From CAZNTZ01 sp964576135 (lineage in GTDB: Bacteria > Pseudomonadota > Alphaproteobacteria > Rs-D84), in contig CAZNTZ010000003.1 in NCBI GenBank assembly GCA_964576135.1, positions 1 to 52,111 of the forward strand: a DNA stretch of 52,111 nt, given 5' to 3'. How positions within the stretch are numbered: position 1 is the first letter of the stretch; each line of letters begins with the position of its first letter. The position numbers were made by a program, and so were the translations under genes. Below, piece after piece: positions 18,417 through 27,278 of this stretch. The notes beneath the pieces are model-generated. The model had not been told where the DNA came from, ran no database searches, and was given only the letters and a program-made list of their open reading frames with translations.

Positions 18417-18432
18417 ATCAAAAGGGAAAACA

Positions 18433-19389
18433 GTGTTAAATAAAATAAAAGAAATAAATAAATTGCCAGAGTTAAACGAGCTCTATTCGTCAGTGTTCGG
18501 TAAAAATGGCATATTAACAACCCGTTTAAAACAGATGGGGACTATGTCAAATGATGAACGAGCAACGTTAAATCGTGAAAAAGACGAACTTGCTGCCGCT
18601 TTTAAATCACGTCAGGCAGAGATTGAATATGAAACAATGATGACTGCATTGTCTGGGCAAAAAATGGATCCGAATGCAGATGTTGAAAGGTTTGATTCAA
18701 TTGGCATTGGCGGGGTTCATCCACTTACAAAATCCCTGGAAGAAATTTCAAAAATACTGAGCGATATGGGTTATGGATTACGCACAGGGCCAGAAATAGA
18801 AGATGATTGGCATAATTTTACAGCGCTTAATACTCCGCCACATCACCCTGCACGTGACATGCAAGATACCTTCTTTTTGCCAAATGGAAATGTTATGCGA
18901 ACGCAGACTTCTGCAATTCAAATTCGCAGTATGGAATCAGAGGGTGTTCCAATTTCAATTTTTGGCATCGGTGCGACATATCGTCGTGAAATGGATGCCA
19001 CACACAGTCCAATGTTTCATCAAATAGAAGGACTGCGTGTGGATAAAAATATAACATTGTCAGATCTTGTTTCCGATGTGAAAGTATTTTTAGGTCGCTT
19101 TTTTGAAATGGAAAATGTCGAATTGCGTATTCGCCCTTCGTACTTTCCATTTACAGAACCGTCTATTGAAATAGATATGAAATGGAAAAATGATAAATGG
19201 TTGGAAATTATGGGCGCCGGTATGGTTCACCCAAATGTTTTGAAAAATGTTGGTGTTGATCCAGAAATATTCCAAGGTTTTGCATTTGGTTTTGGTTGGG
19301 ACAGACTTGCCATGCTGAAATATGGTTTACCAGATTTGCGAAAATTCTTTGATATAGATATTCGTTGGTTACAAAAAAATGATTTTTAA
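18433..19389 (+). CDS. pheS: Phenylalanyl-tRNA synthetase alpha subunit
   Basis: Class II synthetase catalytic subunit. The 318 residues start at GTG (18433), supported by AAAGGG 7 bases upstream; no ATG gives the right N-terminus. Visible are the N-terminal coiled-coil arm, HPLT motif region, motif 2 (RTQTSAIQIRSM; TYRREMDATHSPMFHQIEG) and motif 3 (FGFGWDRLAMLKYGLPDLR). The length is a little short for PheS (about 330-350) because the arm is reduced. It is followed 18 bp later by pheT. Confidence 0.97.
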   Translation: MLNKIKEINKLPELNELYSSVFGKNGILTTRLKQMGTMSNDERATLNREKDELAAAFKSRQAEIEYETMMTALSGQKMDPNADVERFDSIGIGGVHPLTKSLEEISKILSDMGYGLRTGPEIEDDWHNFTALNTPPHHPARDMQDTFFLPNGNVMRTQTSAIQIRSMESEGVPISIFGIGATYRREMDATHSPMFHQIEGLRVDKNITLSDLVSDVKVFLGRFFEMENVELRIRPSYFPFTEPSIEIDMKWKNDKWLEIMGAGMVHPNVLKNVGVDPEIFQGFAFGFGWDRLAMLKYGLPDLRKFFDIDIRWLQKNDF

Positions 19390-19407
19390 TAAACAAAGGC
19401 TTTGATT

Positions 19408-21735
19408 ATGAAATTCACTCTGAATTGGTTGAAAGATTACCTGGATACAGATAAATCAGCAAACGAAATTGCTGATGTTCTTACGCGTATTGGTCTTGAA
19501 GTTGACGATGTCACAGAAACAATAGTTCCAGTTGCGGCAAAAATTGTAAGTTCCGAAGATATACCAGGAACACATTTACATAAACTGATGGTTGACGACG
19601 GATCTGGTAAATTACGCGATGTTGTTTGTGGTGCGCCAAATGCACTTGCTGGGCTAGTATCTGCGCTGGCAAAGCCGGGCTGCAAAGTTGGTGATATCGA
19701 AATCAAAGCTGGAAAGATTCGTGGTTGTTTATCAGATGGTATGATGTGCAGCGAAAAAGAACTCGGTCTTGGCGAAGATCACAGTGGAATTATAGAATTG
19801 GATGAAAAAATTGAAGAAATTGGTAAGCCAATTTCAAAGTTGGCAAATAAAATAAATACTGTATTCGAAGCAGGTATTACACCAAACCGTCCAGATTATT
19901 TAGCTGTTATCGGCATAGCCCGAGATTTATCTGCGGCTGGTATCGGTAAATTCAAGGGTTTACACGTAAAAAATCCGGCCGAATCGCAAAAAGATACAAA
20001 TGGACGCGGTGTAATTATTAAAAATGAATCTGCGTGCCCTGTTTACAGATTTTGTGAAATTCACGGTATTAAAATTGCATCATCAAATGATGTTATTGCC
20101 AACAGGTTGCTCGCAATAGGTATAAATCCTAAAAATGCACCGATAGATGTAACTAATTATTTATGTTACGATTTAGGTCAGCCAATGCATTGTTTTGATG
20201 CTGATGAAATCAAAGGCGATATTATTGTTAGAAACGCAAATCATGGTGAAAAATTCACAGATTTATTTGGCGAGACACATGAATTGTTAGAATCTGATTT
20301 GGTAATCGCGGATTCAGAAGGGATCTTAGCGCTTGCTGGAATTGTTGGTGGTGCGCGTGGTATGACCACAGAAAATACAAAAAATATAATTTTAGAAGCA
20401 GCGTATTTTGAACCAGTTGGTATTCGCAAAACTCGGACACGTTTGGGTTTAAATACTGATTCTTCGTATCGTTTTGAACGCGGAATTGATCCTGTTGTTT
20501 CAGATATGGCAATGGATTTTGCAGTAAATATGATAACAGAGCAATGCGGAGGAACAATTGTTTCGCATGGTAATAGTGCAATTGAATTAAAACCAGTTGT
20601 AATAAATTATGATTCAAATTTATTCAAAAATAAAACAGGAATAGATTTGGATTCAAAAATTCAATTAGAGATTTTGGAAAAGTTAGGTTTTTCTGTTAAA
20701 GAAACGTCTTTGATTATTGCACCATCTTGGAGACCAGATATTCAAATTCCTGAAAATTTAGTGTCAGAAGTAATCAGAATATATGGTTATGACAAAATAA
20801 AAATAATCAAAAGAGTTTATGAAACTGTAAAACTTTCTGACGAAGTTTTACCTGTTAAACATCTTTTGGCTATGCGTGGTTTCAGCGAAGGTGCTTCGTA
20901 TGGTTTTGCAGATTCGGCTGTAGAGCAAATGATTGGTTCAAAACCAAATGTTTTGATTTCAAATCCAATTGTTGAAAATATGAACACAGCCAGAAATTCT
21001 TTGATTCCAAATTTATTGATTGCAGTCGAAGAAAATTGTCGCCGTGGATTATCAAATCTTAGTTTGTTTGAACTTGGAACAGTTTTTGATGGTGATAAAC
21101 CGGGCGAACAACATGAACAACTGGCAATTGTTCGCAGCGGTCTCGCAATTGATAAAACATGGGCAAAACATGGCCGCGAAGTTGATATTTATGATATTCG
21201 GGCTGATTTGTTGGCGTTGTTTCCAGGTGCGTCCGTTCAATCTGGTGATGCACCAAAATGGGCACATCCATATCGTTACGGAAAAATTGTTTCCGGTGGA
21301 CAAGTTGTTGCTGAATTTGGCGAATTACACCCTATGGTTGCAAAAAAACTGAAAATCAAAACAACAGTAGTTATCGGGTTAATTGAAAGTGTCGAGAAAA
21401 TCAAAATTTCAGGCGGTGATTACATAAAAAGCAAACGTGGTGTGTTAATGACATCTGAATCCGATTTGTTGCCTATTACACGGGATTTTGCATTTATTGC
21501 AAATAAATCTGTCAAATCAGATGATATTGCATCAATTGCTTTGACTGCGGACCCACAAATCATAGATACAAACATATTTGACGTGTTTGATATGGGTGGT
21601 GATTCGCATTCAATTGCATTCGAAGTTTTGATACAACCAAATAAAAATTTGAATTCCGAAGAACTTATGGAAATTCAAACCAAAATTATCAATTCGGTCG
21701 AATCGAAATTTGATGCAAAAATAAGGGATAAGTAA
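19408..21735 (+). CDS. pheT: Phenylalanyl-tRNA synthetase beta subunit
   Basis: The 775-residue beta subunit with an N-terminal EMAP/tRNA-binding fold (KIVSSEDIPGTHLHKLMVD; CGAPN; GKIRGCLSDGMMCSEKELGL), B3/B4 editing domain (AGITPNRPDYL; PMHCFDADEI), B5 domain, the inactive synthetase-like core and the C-terminal anticodon-binding (FDX-ACB) domain (LPITRDFAFI...DVFDMGG). The start is the ATG at 19408 with AAAGG 8 bases before it; the frame also opens at an unsupported TTG two codons upstream. A strong terminator follows. Confidence 0.97.
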   Translation: MKFTLNWLKDYLDTDKSANEIADVLTRIGLEVDDVTETIVPVAAKIVSSEDIPGTHLHKLMVDDGSGKLRDVVCGAPNALAGLVSALAKPGCKVGDIEIKAGKIRGCLSDGMMCSEKELGLGEDHSGIIELDEKIEEIGKPISKLANKINTVFEAGITPNRPDYLAVIGIARDLSAAGIGKFKGLHVKNPAESQKDTNGRGVIIKNESACPVYRFCEIHGIKIASSNDVIANRLLAIGINPKNAPIDVTNYLCYDLGQPMHCFDADEIKGDIIVRNANHGEKFTDLFGETHELLESDLVIADSEGILALAGIVGGARGMTTENTKNIILEAAYFEPVGIRKTRTRLGLNTDSSYRFERGIDPVVSDMAMDFAVNMITEQCGGTIVSHGNSAIELKPVVINYDSNLFKNKTGIDLDSKIQLEILEKLGFSVKETSLIIAPSWRPDIQIPENLVSEVIRIYGYDKIKIIKRVYETVKLSDEVLPVKHLLAMRGFSEGASYGFADSAVEQMIGSKPNVLISNPIVENMNTARNSLIPNLLIAVEENCRRGLSNLSLFELGTVFDGDKPGEQHEQLAIVRSGLAIDKTWAKHGREVDIYDIRADLLALFPGASVQSGDAPKWAHPYRYGKIVSGGQVVAEFGELHPMVAKKLKIKTTVVIGLIESVEKIKISGGDYIKSKRGVLMTSESDLLPITRDFAFIANKSVKSDDIASIALTADPQIIDTNIFDVFDMGGDSHSIAFEVLIQPNKNLNSEELMEIQTKIINSVESKFDAKIRDK

Positions 21736-21742
21736 AAAACAT

Positions 21743-21770
21743 AAAACCGGTCGAAAAGACCGGTTTTTTA
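21743..21770 (+). terminator. Terminator between pheT and nth
   Basis: Perfect 10-bp arms AAAACCGGTC (21743-21752) and GACCGGTTTT (21758-21767) with loop GAAAA and flanking A/T runs on both sides, so it can end pheT and probably also the converging ileS-nth transcript, whose stop overlaps it. Confidence 0.9.
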
Positions 21771-22397
21771 TATAGTTTTATCTTTGGCGGTGCACCATTT
21801 TGCAACCGGGCATTGGTCACATTTGGGCTTTAACGCCTTGCAAATATATCGGCCATGCATGACCATTGTATGATTTGCGATTGGATAATATTTTTGCGGA
21901 ATAATTTTCATTAAAATCGCTTCGACTTTTTCGGGTGTGTTTGCAGATTCTGGAACCCAATCAAGTCGATGTGAAATTCTAAATACGTGTGTATCAACAC
22001 CAATATTTGGCGCACCCCATAAAACATTTGAAATAACATTTGCAGTCTTTTGACCGATGCCAGGTAATTTCATCAATTCATTACGATCATGTGGCAAAGA
22101 TTTTCCAACCAGCGCATTCGCCAGGCCAATAATATTTTTTGCCTTGTTATTAAAAAACGATATTACCTTGATATGTTGTTTTAATCCATCAATACCCAGG
22201 GTAATCATTTTTTCCGGTGTTCCAGCAATTTTGAATAATTCTGGGGTGACTTCGTTTACTTTTTTATCAGTTGCCTGGGCTGATAAAATAACTGCGACCG
22301 CGAAATTAAATTCGTTTGTGTAGTAAAGCTCGGATAACTTTGTCATATCCAAAGTTTTTGGAACTTCGCGAAAATAAATTTCAGGTGTCAGTGTCAT
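21768..22397 (-). CDS. nth: Endonuclease III (DNA glycosylase/AP lyase)
   Basis: Removes oxidised pyrimidines. The 209 residues contain the helix-hairpin-helix LPGIGQKTANV with catalytic Lys117, catalytic Asp135 in GVDTHVFR, and the 4Fe-4S loop C186-x6-C193-x2-C196-x5-C202. All key residues are present. Its ATG is one base after the ileS stop, with AAGG inside the ileS end, so it shares the ileS transcript and its attenuation control. Confidence 0.97.
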   Translation of the reverse strand: MTLTPEIYFREVPKTLDMTKLSELYYTNEFNFAVAVILSAQATDKKVNEVTPELFKIAGTPEKMITLGIDGLKQHIKVISFFNNKAKNIIGLANALVGKSLPHDRNELMKLPGIGQKTANVISNVLWGAPNIGVDTHVFRISHRLDWVPESANTPEKVEAILMKIIPQKYYPIANHTMVMHGRYICKALKPKCDQCPVAKWCTAKDKTI

Positions 22398-22398
22398 T

Positions 22399-25300
22399 TT
22401 AAGCCTTGGTCATTTTAATACTGAATTTGTGCCCTTCGATTTCTGTTTGATGTTCTCCAGTACCAGGATTCATTTCAGTAATCAGCGCGTCAGATTGTAT
22501 ACGTTCAATATGATCTCTAAGCGCCTTGGCCAGTTCATCATCCGCAGCATATTCCAAAATAATACGGTCAGAAACATCCAATCCGACAGTTTTGCGGGTA
22601 TCTTGGATAAAACGCAATGCGTCATTGGCCAAACCTTCGGCAATCAATTCTGGCGTTAATTCTGTATCCAAAACAACAACCGCTGTATTATCAGTCAAAG
22701 CCGCCCCAGTAACACCCGGTTTCACGGTCAGACGGGTTTCGTATTCATCTGGCAACAACCCATATTTTTCAACAGCCGCCATTCCGTCTTTCTTGACCGC
22801 CGGGATTATTTCTTTTAACTGTCCACCCAAACGTGCCCCAATTTTCGGAGTAATTAAATAAACAAATGAATCCGCAACAGAGTTTATATCGTTAATAAAT
22901 TCAACAGACCTTACATTTAATTCGCTTTTTATAATATATGAATAATCTGTATTAAACCAACCTGCAATCTTAATTGATTGTAATGGTAATCTATTGCGTA
23001 ATTTTGATGTTTCTCTTAACTGTTTTCCGACAGACACTATGGATTGAACTTTACGCATGTCTGTGACCATATCCATTACAGATTCTGCATTAAGACCTTT
23101 AGTGTTTCTTACAAAAACTCTTTCTGGGAATTTTTCCAAGTGAACAGAATTTTTGTTGCCAGTTAAATTCATATAAATATAATCGCTTATGAATGGAGCA
23201 AAAGGTGCCAATAATTTACAAAATTCGGTCAGAACAAAATGCAATGTGTTAAAAGCATCTTGATCTTCGTTCCAGAATCTTTCGCGATTTAATCTGATGT
23301 ACCAGTTATTCAATATATCCAAAAATTGAATAAATGCAGAAACAGCGACGTCTGGTTTATAAGCATTTAAAGATTCTTCAACTCTACCTGTAAGAAAGGT
23401 AATTTCTTCCTGAATATATAAATCCAATAAATTATTGGTTTCTTTTGGATGTGTTTCAATTTTTTGTTCTTTTCTGGCGTTCGCATACAGTGTGAAAAAG
23501 TGATATGCGTTCCAAAGTGGGGTCAAGATTGTTTTAATTACTTCACCAAAAACTTTGCCTTCCTTGTCAACTGGGACTGGTTCGGCCTTCATAAAATTAG
23601 AGCCCAGGATAAACAAGCGAAATGCGTCCGCGCCGTATTTATCAAACATATCCATTGGGTCGAAATAATTTCCCAATGACTTGGACATTTTTTTCTTATG
23701 CTCGTCGACTGTCATTCCATTTGCAGATATATCTTTGAACGCTGCTTGGTCAAACAAAGCGGTTGATAAAACCATAAGTGTATAAAACCATCCACGGGTT
23801 TGATCTTGGCCTTCGATAATATAATGAGATACATAATTTGGATTTTTTTCGACAGGTTTATTATCAAATAAATGGTGATTGGTTGCATACGGCATTGATC
23901 CAGATTCGAACCATGCGTCCAATACATCAGGAATTCTTTTGTATCCATCGAATTCAATTTTATCAAGTGTTGGACGGTGCCAGTCGGTTAATTCCGCACC
24001 AAATTGCATCCGATATTTTTCACGGATTTCATCTGGGCCCAATACCATAAAATCACCGTCTTTTTCCCAAATTGGTAATGGCACACCCCAGAATCGATTA
24101 CGTGAAATTCCCCATGCGCGTGCATTTTCAATCCATTTGGCGAATCGTTCGCCGGCAGATTTCCAACTGACAGTGTTATTATTAGCAATCAGTTTTTCAC
24201 GAATCGCTGGAACATTTATGTACCAAGAATCTGTTGCACGATAAATCAGTTTTTCTTTGCTGCGCGGGCTGAATGGATAAGAGTGTTTATATTGCTCTTT
24301 TTTAACTAAAAAGCCGGCCTTTTTGATATGTTCTATGATTTTTGGATTTGCTTCGAAAATGTTTTGTCCGGCAAAGTCTGTAACCTCTGCCGTAAAGTTT
24401 CCATAATCATCAACATTTAAAATAACTGGGAATTTTGGATCCAATGCTTTGGCGGTTAAATAATCGTCTTCACCAAATGCCGGTGCGATATGAACAATTC
24501 CAGTTCCATCAGAATCTGAAACATAGTCTGCTGGGATTACGGAATACAGTTCTGGTAATTTGTAATAATCAAACAATGGTTTGTATTTTAAGCCAACCAG
24601 TTCTTTGCCAAGAATCGTTCCGATTTGTTCCGCATTTTCAAATTGTTTTGTATATGCCGACATACGGGATTCCGCAATAATATAAACATGACCGTCTGAA
24701 TCTTTCATTTCAGCGTATTTCATATCTGGATTAACAGCTAACGCGGAATTCGCCGGCAAAGTCCAAGGTGTTGTTGTCCATGCCAAAATGCGTCGACCAT
24801 CTGACAATTCAAACCAAACAGTCACGGCATCGTCTATGGCGTCTTGGTATTCGCTTGATGCTTCGGAATTAGACATGACTGTGCCTAATTTCCAATCGTA
24901 TGGATTTACTTTGAAATCTTTGTAAAGTAATCCGTCATTGTGTAGTTTTTTTAGCGCGGATATTACAGATTCCATATATTCTGGGTACATTGTGTTGTAA
25001 ACAATGTCGCCTTCGCCAATATCAACCCAACGTCCGACACGTGTTAAATAGCGATTCCATTCACCGACATATTTCATAACACCGGTTTTGCACATATCAC
25101 AGAATTTTTCCAAACCCAGTTCTGCAACCAAATCTTTGGCTTGTTTTCCAGTTGCTTTTTCAACCATGACTTCGGTTGGCAATCCATGAACATCCCAGCC
25201 CAGTTTTTGCTGAACATTTTCACCCTTCATCCAATGGTATCTGCAAACCATATCTTTGACAGCGGATACACCCATGTGACCGGCATGTGGAATTGACGAA

Positions 25301-25452
25301 GGTGTCGCTGGGCCATCAAAAAATCTGAAAACTTTGCCGTCAATGCGTGAATTACGCAAAGTATTAAAAGTTTTATTATCTTGCCATGATTTGGCAATTT
25401 GTTTTTCGATATCTAAAAAGTTCGCTTTCGGTTCGGTTTTTGGGTATGACAT
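22399..25452 (-). CDS. ileS: Isoleucyl-tRNA synthetase (IleRS2-like)
   Basis: Class Ia synthetase of 1017 residues. The HIGH motif appears as HAGH (56-59), KMSKS near residue 590, and the editing domain contains TTTPWTLPANSALAV and GTGIVHIAPAFGEDDY. The N-terminal GPATPSSIPHAGH and GWDVHGLPTE..VEK blocks, the length and the lack of a C-terminal zinc finger suggest the eukaryote-like type 2 enzyme, which in other species is insensitive to mupirocin; that property is not shown here. Expression is likely controlled by the leader at 25470-25551. nth follows. Confidence 0.96.
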   Translation of the reverse strand: MSYPKTEPKANFLDIEKQIAKSWQDNKTFNTLRNSRIDGKVFRFFDGPATPSSIPHAGHMGVSAVKDMVCRYHWMKGENVQQKLGWDVHGLPTEVMVEKATGKQAKDLVAELGLEKFCDMCKTGVMKYVGEWNRYLTRVGRWVDIGEGDIVYNTMYPEYMESVISALKKLHNDGLLYKDFKVNPYDWKLGTVMSNSEASSEYQDAIDDAVTVWFELSDGRRILAWTTTPWTLPANSALAVNPDMKYAEMKDSDGHVYIIAESRMSAYTKQFENAEQIGTILGKELVGLKYKPLFDYYKLPELYSVIPADYVSDSDGTGIVHIAPAFGEDDYLTAKALDPKFPVILNVDDYGNFTAEVTDFAGQNIFEANPKIIEHIKKAGFLVKKEQYKHSYPFSPRSKEKLIYRATDSWYINVPAIREKLIANNNTVSWKSAGERFAKWIENARAWGISRNRFWGVPLPIWEKDGDFMVLGPDEIREKYRMQFGAELTDWHRPTLDKIEFDGYKRIPDVLDAWFESGSMPYATNHHLFDNKPVEKNPNYVSHYIIEGQDQTRGWFYTLMVLSTALFDQAAFKDISANGMTVDEHKKKMSKSLGNYFDPMDMFDKYGADAFRLFILGSNFMKAEPVPVDKEGKVFGEVIKTILTPLWNAYHFFTLYANARKEQKIETHPKETNNLLDLYIQEEITFLTGRVEESLNAYKPDVAVSAFIQFLDILNNWYIRLNRERFWNEDQDAFNTLHFVLTEFCKLLAPFAPFISDYIYMNLTGNKNSVHLEKFPERVFVRNTKGLNAESVMDMVTDMRKVQSIVSVGKQLRETSKLRNRLPLQSIKIAGWFNTDYSYIIKSELNVRSVEFINDINSVADSFVYLITPKIGARLGGQLKEIIPAVKKDGMAAVEKYGLLPDEYETRLTVKPGVTGAALTDNTAVVVLDTELTPELIAEGLANDALRFIQDTRKTVGLDVSDRIILEYAADDELAKALRDHIERIQSDALITEMNPGTGEHQTEIEGHKFSIKMTKA

Positions 25453-25469
25453 TTTTTGCCTTTAATCAT

Positions 25470-25493
25470 AAAAAAACGGGCGCCTTGCGCCCG
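25470..25493 (-). terminator. Terminator of the ileS leader (attenuator)
   Basis: Minus-strand hairpin CGGGCGC-AAG-GCGCCCG (25493-25477) followed by seven T (25476-25470), only 17 bases before the ileS ATG and on the coding strand. No other minus-strand gene lies upstream, so its role must be in the ileS leader. The 5' arm can also pair with CGCCC at 25511-25507. Confidence 0.85.
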
Positions 25494-25521
25494 GCAATGT
25501 GCGTCTGGGCGTATTTGCCAA

Positions 25522-25551
25522 TTATCTTATAATAATTATTGTTTTGTTCAT
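25522..25551 (-). CDS. Isoleucine leader peptide MNKTIIIIR upstream of ileS
   Basis: A nine-codon frame with four consecutive Ile codons (ATA ATT ATT ATA) and a TAA at 25524-25522, placed 28 nt before the attenuator hairpin. A weak GGTG precedes the ATG. A ribosome at the stop would cover CGCCC (25511-25507), letting the terminator form. A ribosome stalled on Ile codons would leave CGCCC free to pair with GGGCG of the terminator. This is the classical layout of ribosome-mediated attenuation. Confidence 0.8.
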   Translation of the reverse strand: MNKTIIIIR

Positions 25552-25614
25552 AGCACCAATTTTAATATAACTTTTTATGGAATTCCAGTTTTTTTATTAT
25601 ACCATTGAAAAACT

Positions 25615-27255
25615 ATGCGAAAATTTGATGTAATCATTATTGGTGGCGGACACGCCGGGGTAGAAGCGGCAGCAGCAGCATCGCGCCGTGGCGCCCATGT
25701 GTTATTGATGACTAAATCCCAAAACGATTTAGGCGCTATGTCATGTAATCCGTCAATTGGTGGACCTGGTAAATCGCAAATGGTTGCAGAAATGGCGGCG
25801 CTGGGTGGTGTTATGCCGCGCGCAGCTGATATGGCGGGGATACAATTTAGAACACTTAATGCTGGTCATGGGCCGGCGACACGGGCCCTGCGTGCGCAGA
25901 TTGATAGAAATCTTTATCGCACCGCGATTCAAAAATTGCTGAGAAATGTTGAAATAGTTTTCGAATCCGTTGACGATTTAGATTTGGAAAATAAAATTGT
26001 AAATTCTAAATACCAAGCAGGGGCGATTGTTTTAACGACAGGAACTTTTTTACAAGGCTTGGTTACCCGTGGGGCCGAGCGAATCGAATCAGGTCGTTTG
26101 ATGGATGACGGTAAATATCAGGAAAATGATAAAAGTTTATCAAAAATACTCAAAAAAGCCGGTTTTTCACTTATGCGTTTGAAAACTGGGACACCTGCCA
26201 GACTTTATGCTGACAGTATCGACTGGTCTATTTGCGAAGAACAACAAGGTGATGATCCACATCCTTGGTTTTCATTAAATTCACAAGACGAAAAATGCAC
26301 ACAAAGGCGCAGTTGTTTTATCACACACACAACAGAAAAAACGCATCAAATAATTCGTGACAATATATCGGACGCACCAATGTATAACGGAACAATCGAA
26401 GGAATTGGTCCGCGTTATTGCCCAAGTCTCGAAGACAAAGTTATGCGTTTTCCAGAACATAAAACACACCATGTTTTTCTGGAACCAGAAACATTGGATG
26501 GCGATATAATTTATCCAAATGGTTTATCGACTTCTTTTGGCGCTGATGTTCAAGATAAATGGCTGCGCAGTGTTCCAGGACTTGAAAATGTGCGTATTGC
26601 GCGGTATGGGTATGCAATTGAATATGACGCAATTGATGCACGCGCGCTGAAAACAACATTAGAATCCAAAGATATTTCAGGAATATTTTTCGCAGGTCAA
26701 ATAAATGGAACCAGTGGTTATGAAGAAGCGGCCGCCCAGGGTTTGGTTGCAGGCGCAAATGCTGCTGCTTTTGCAATGGGAACCCAGCCAATGATATTGG
26801 ATAGAACGAATTCAATAATTGGTGTTTTGATTGACGATATAACAACAATGGGTATTGATGAACCATATCGTATGTTTATGTCGCGTGCAGAATACAGATT
26901 ACAATTGCGCAGTGATAATGCTGTATTTCGTTTGGGTAAAATCGGTGTCGAAATTGGATTGGTTTCAGTTTCTGATAATGAAAAATTAGAAAAAGAAAAT
27001 CAAAAAACATCAGCAGAAATTGATAAAATTTATGCCGGATATATTGCGCGTCAGAACCGCGAAATCGAACGATATAACGCTGATAAACATATTAAAATAC
27101 CGGCTGAATTAAACTTTTTTGAATTGTCCGGATTGACGAATGAATTAAAAGAAAAGCTTTCAAAAACGAGGCCAGAAAATATTGCAGCACTTTCCAGAAT
27201 ACCTGGAATTACCCCAGCAGGCGTTTTGGTTTTATTGCGCGCAGTTAAAAAATAA
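25615..27255 (+). CDS. mnmG: tRNA uridine-34 carboxymethylaminomethyl-modifying enzyme MnmG
   Basis: With MnmE it installs the 5-carboxymethylaminomethyl group on U34 of several tRNAs, using FAD. Visible are the FAD site GGGHAG (10-15), the CNPSIGGPGKSQMV block (45-58), GLVTRGAERIESGR, GTSGYEEAAAQGLVAGANAA (FAD), and the C-terminal SRIPGITPAGVLVLL. At 546 residues it is shorter than the usual 620-630: by comparison with the E. coli protein, about 55-70 residues of the helical region before YAGYIARQ are missing (around residue 468). rsmG is not adjacent but lies 9.5 kb away. Confidence 0.95.
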   Translation: MRKFDVIIIGGGHAGVEAAAAASRRGAHVLLMTKSQNDLGAMSCNPSIGGPGKSQMVAEMAALGGVMPRAADMAGIQFRTLNAGHGPATRALRAQIDRNLYRTAIQKLLRNVEIVFESVDDLDLENKIVNSKYQAGAIVLTTGTFLQGLVTRGAERIESGRLMDDGKYQENDKSLSKILKKAGFSLMRLKTGTPARLYADSIDWSICEEQQGDDPHPWFSLNSQDEKCTQRRSCFITHTTEKTHQIIRDNISDAPMYNGTIEGIGPRYCPSLEDKVMRFPEHKTHHVFLEPETLDGDIIYPNGLSTSFGADVQDKWLRSVPGLENVRIARYGYAIEYDAIDARALKTTLESKDISGIFFAGQINGTSGYEEAAAQGLVAGANAAAFAMGTQPMILDRTNSIIGVLIDDITTMGIDEPYRMFMSRAEYRLQLRSDNAVFRLGKIGVEIGLVSVSDNEKLEKENQKTSAEIDKIYAGYIARQNREIERYNADKHIKIPAELNFFELSGLTNELKEKLSKTRPENIAALSRIPGITPAGVLVLLRAVKK

Positions 27256-27258
27256 AAA

Positions 27259-27276
27259 AAGCCGCGTTTGCGGCTT
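27259..27276 (-). terminator. Terminator after fabG
   Basis: Hairpin AAGCCGC-AAAC-GCGGCTT on the minus strand followed by a T run into the mnmG stop. The U tract is on the minus side, so it chiefly ends fabD-fabG; mnmG converges on it. Confidence 0.85.
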
Positions 27277-27278
27277 GG

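Noticed and set aside
19437..20617. Long open frames antisense to pheT (also antisense to topA, mrdA and ileS)
   Set aside because: They lie opposite strongly conserved genes, have no ribosome sites and no family resemblance; they are shadows of the coding frame.
25470..25614. T-box riboswitch as the ileS control element
   Set aside because: The leader is under 150 nt and has no stem I, no specifier loop arrangement and no T-box consensus; the Ile-rich mini-ORF explains the terminator better.
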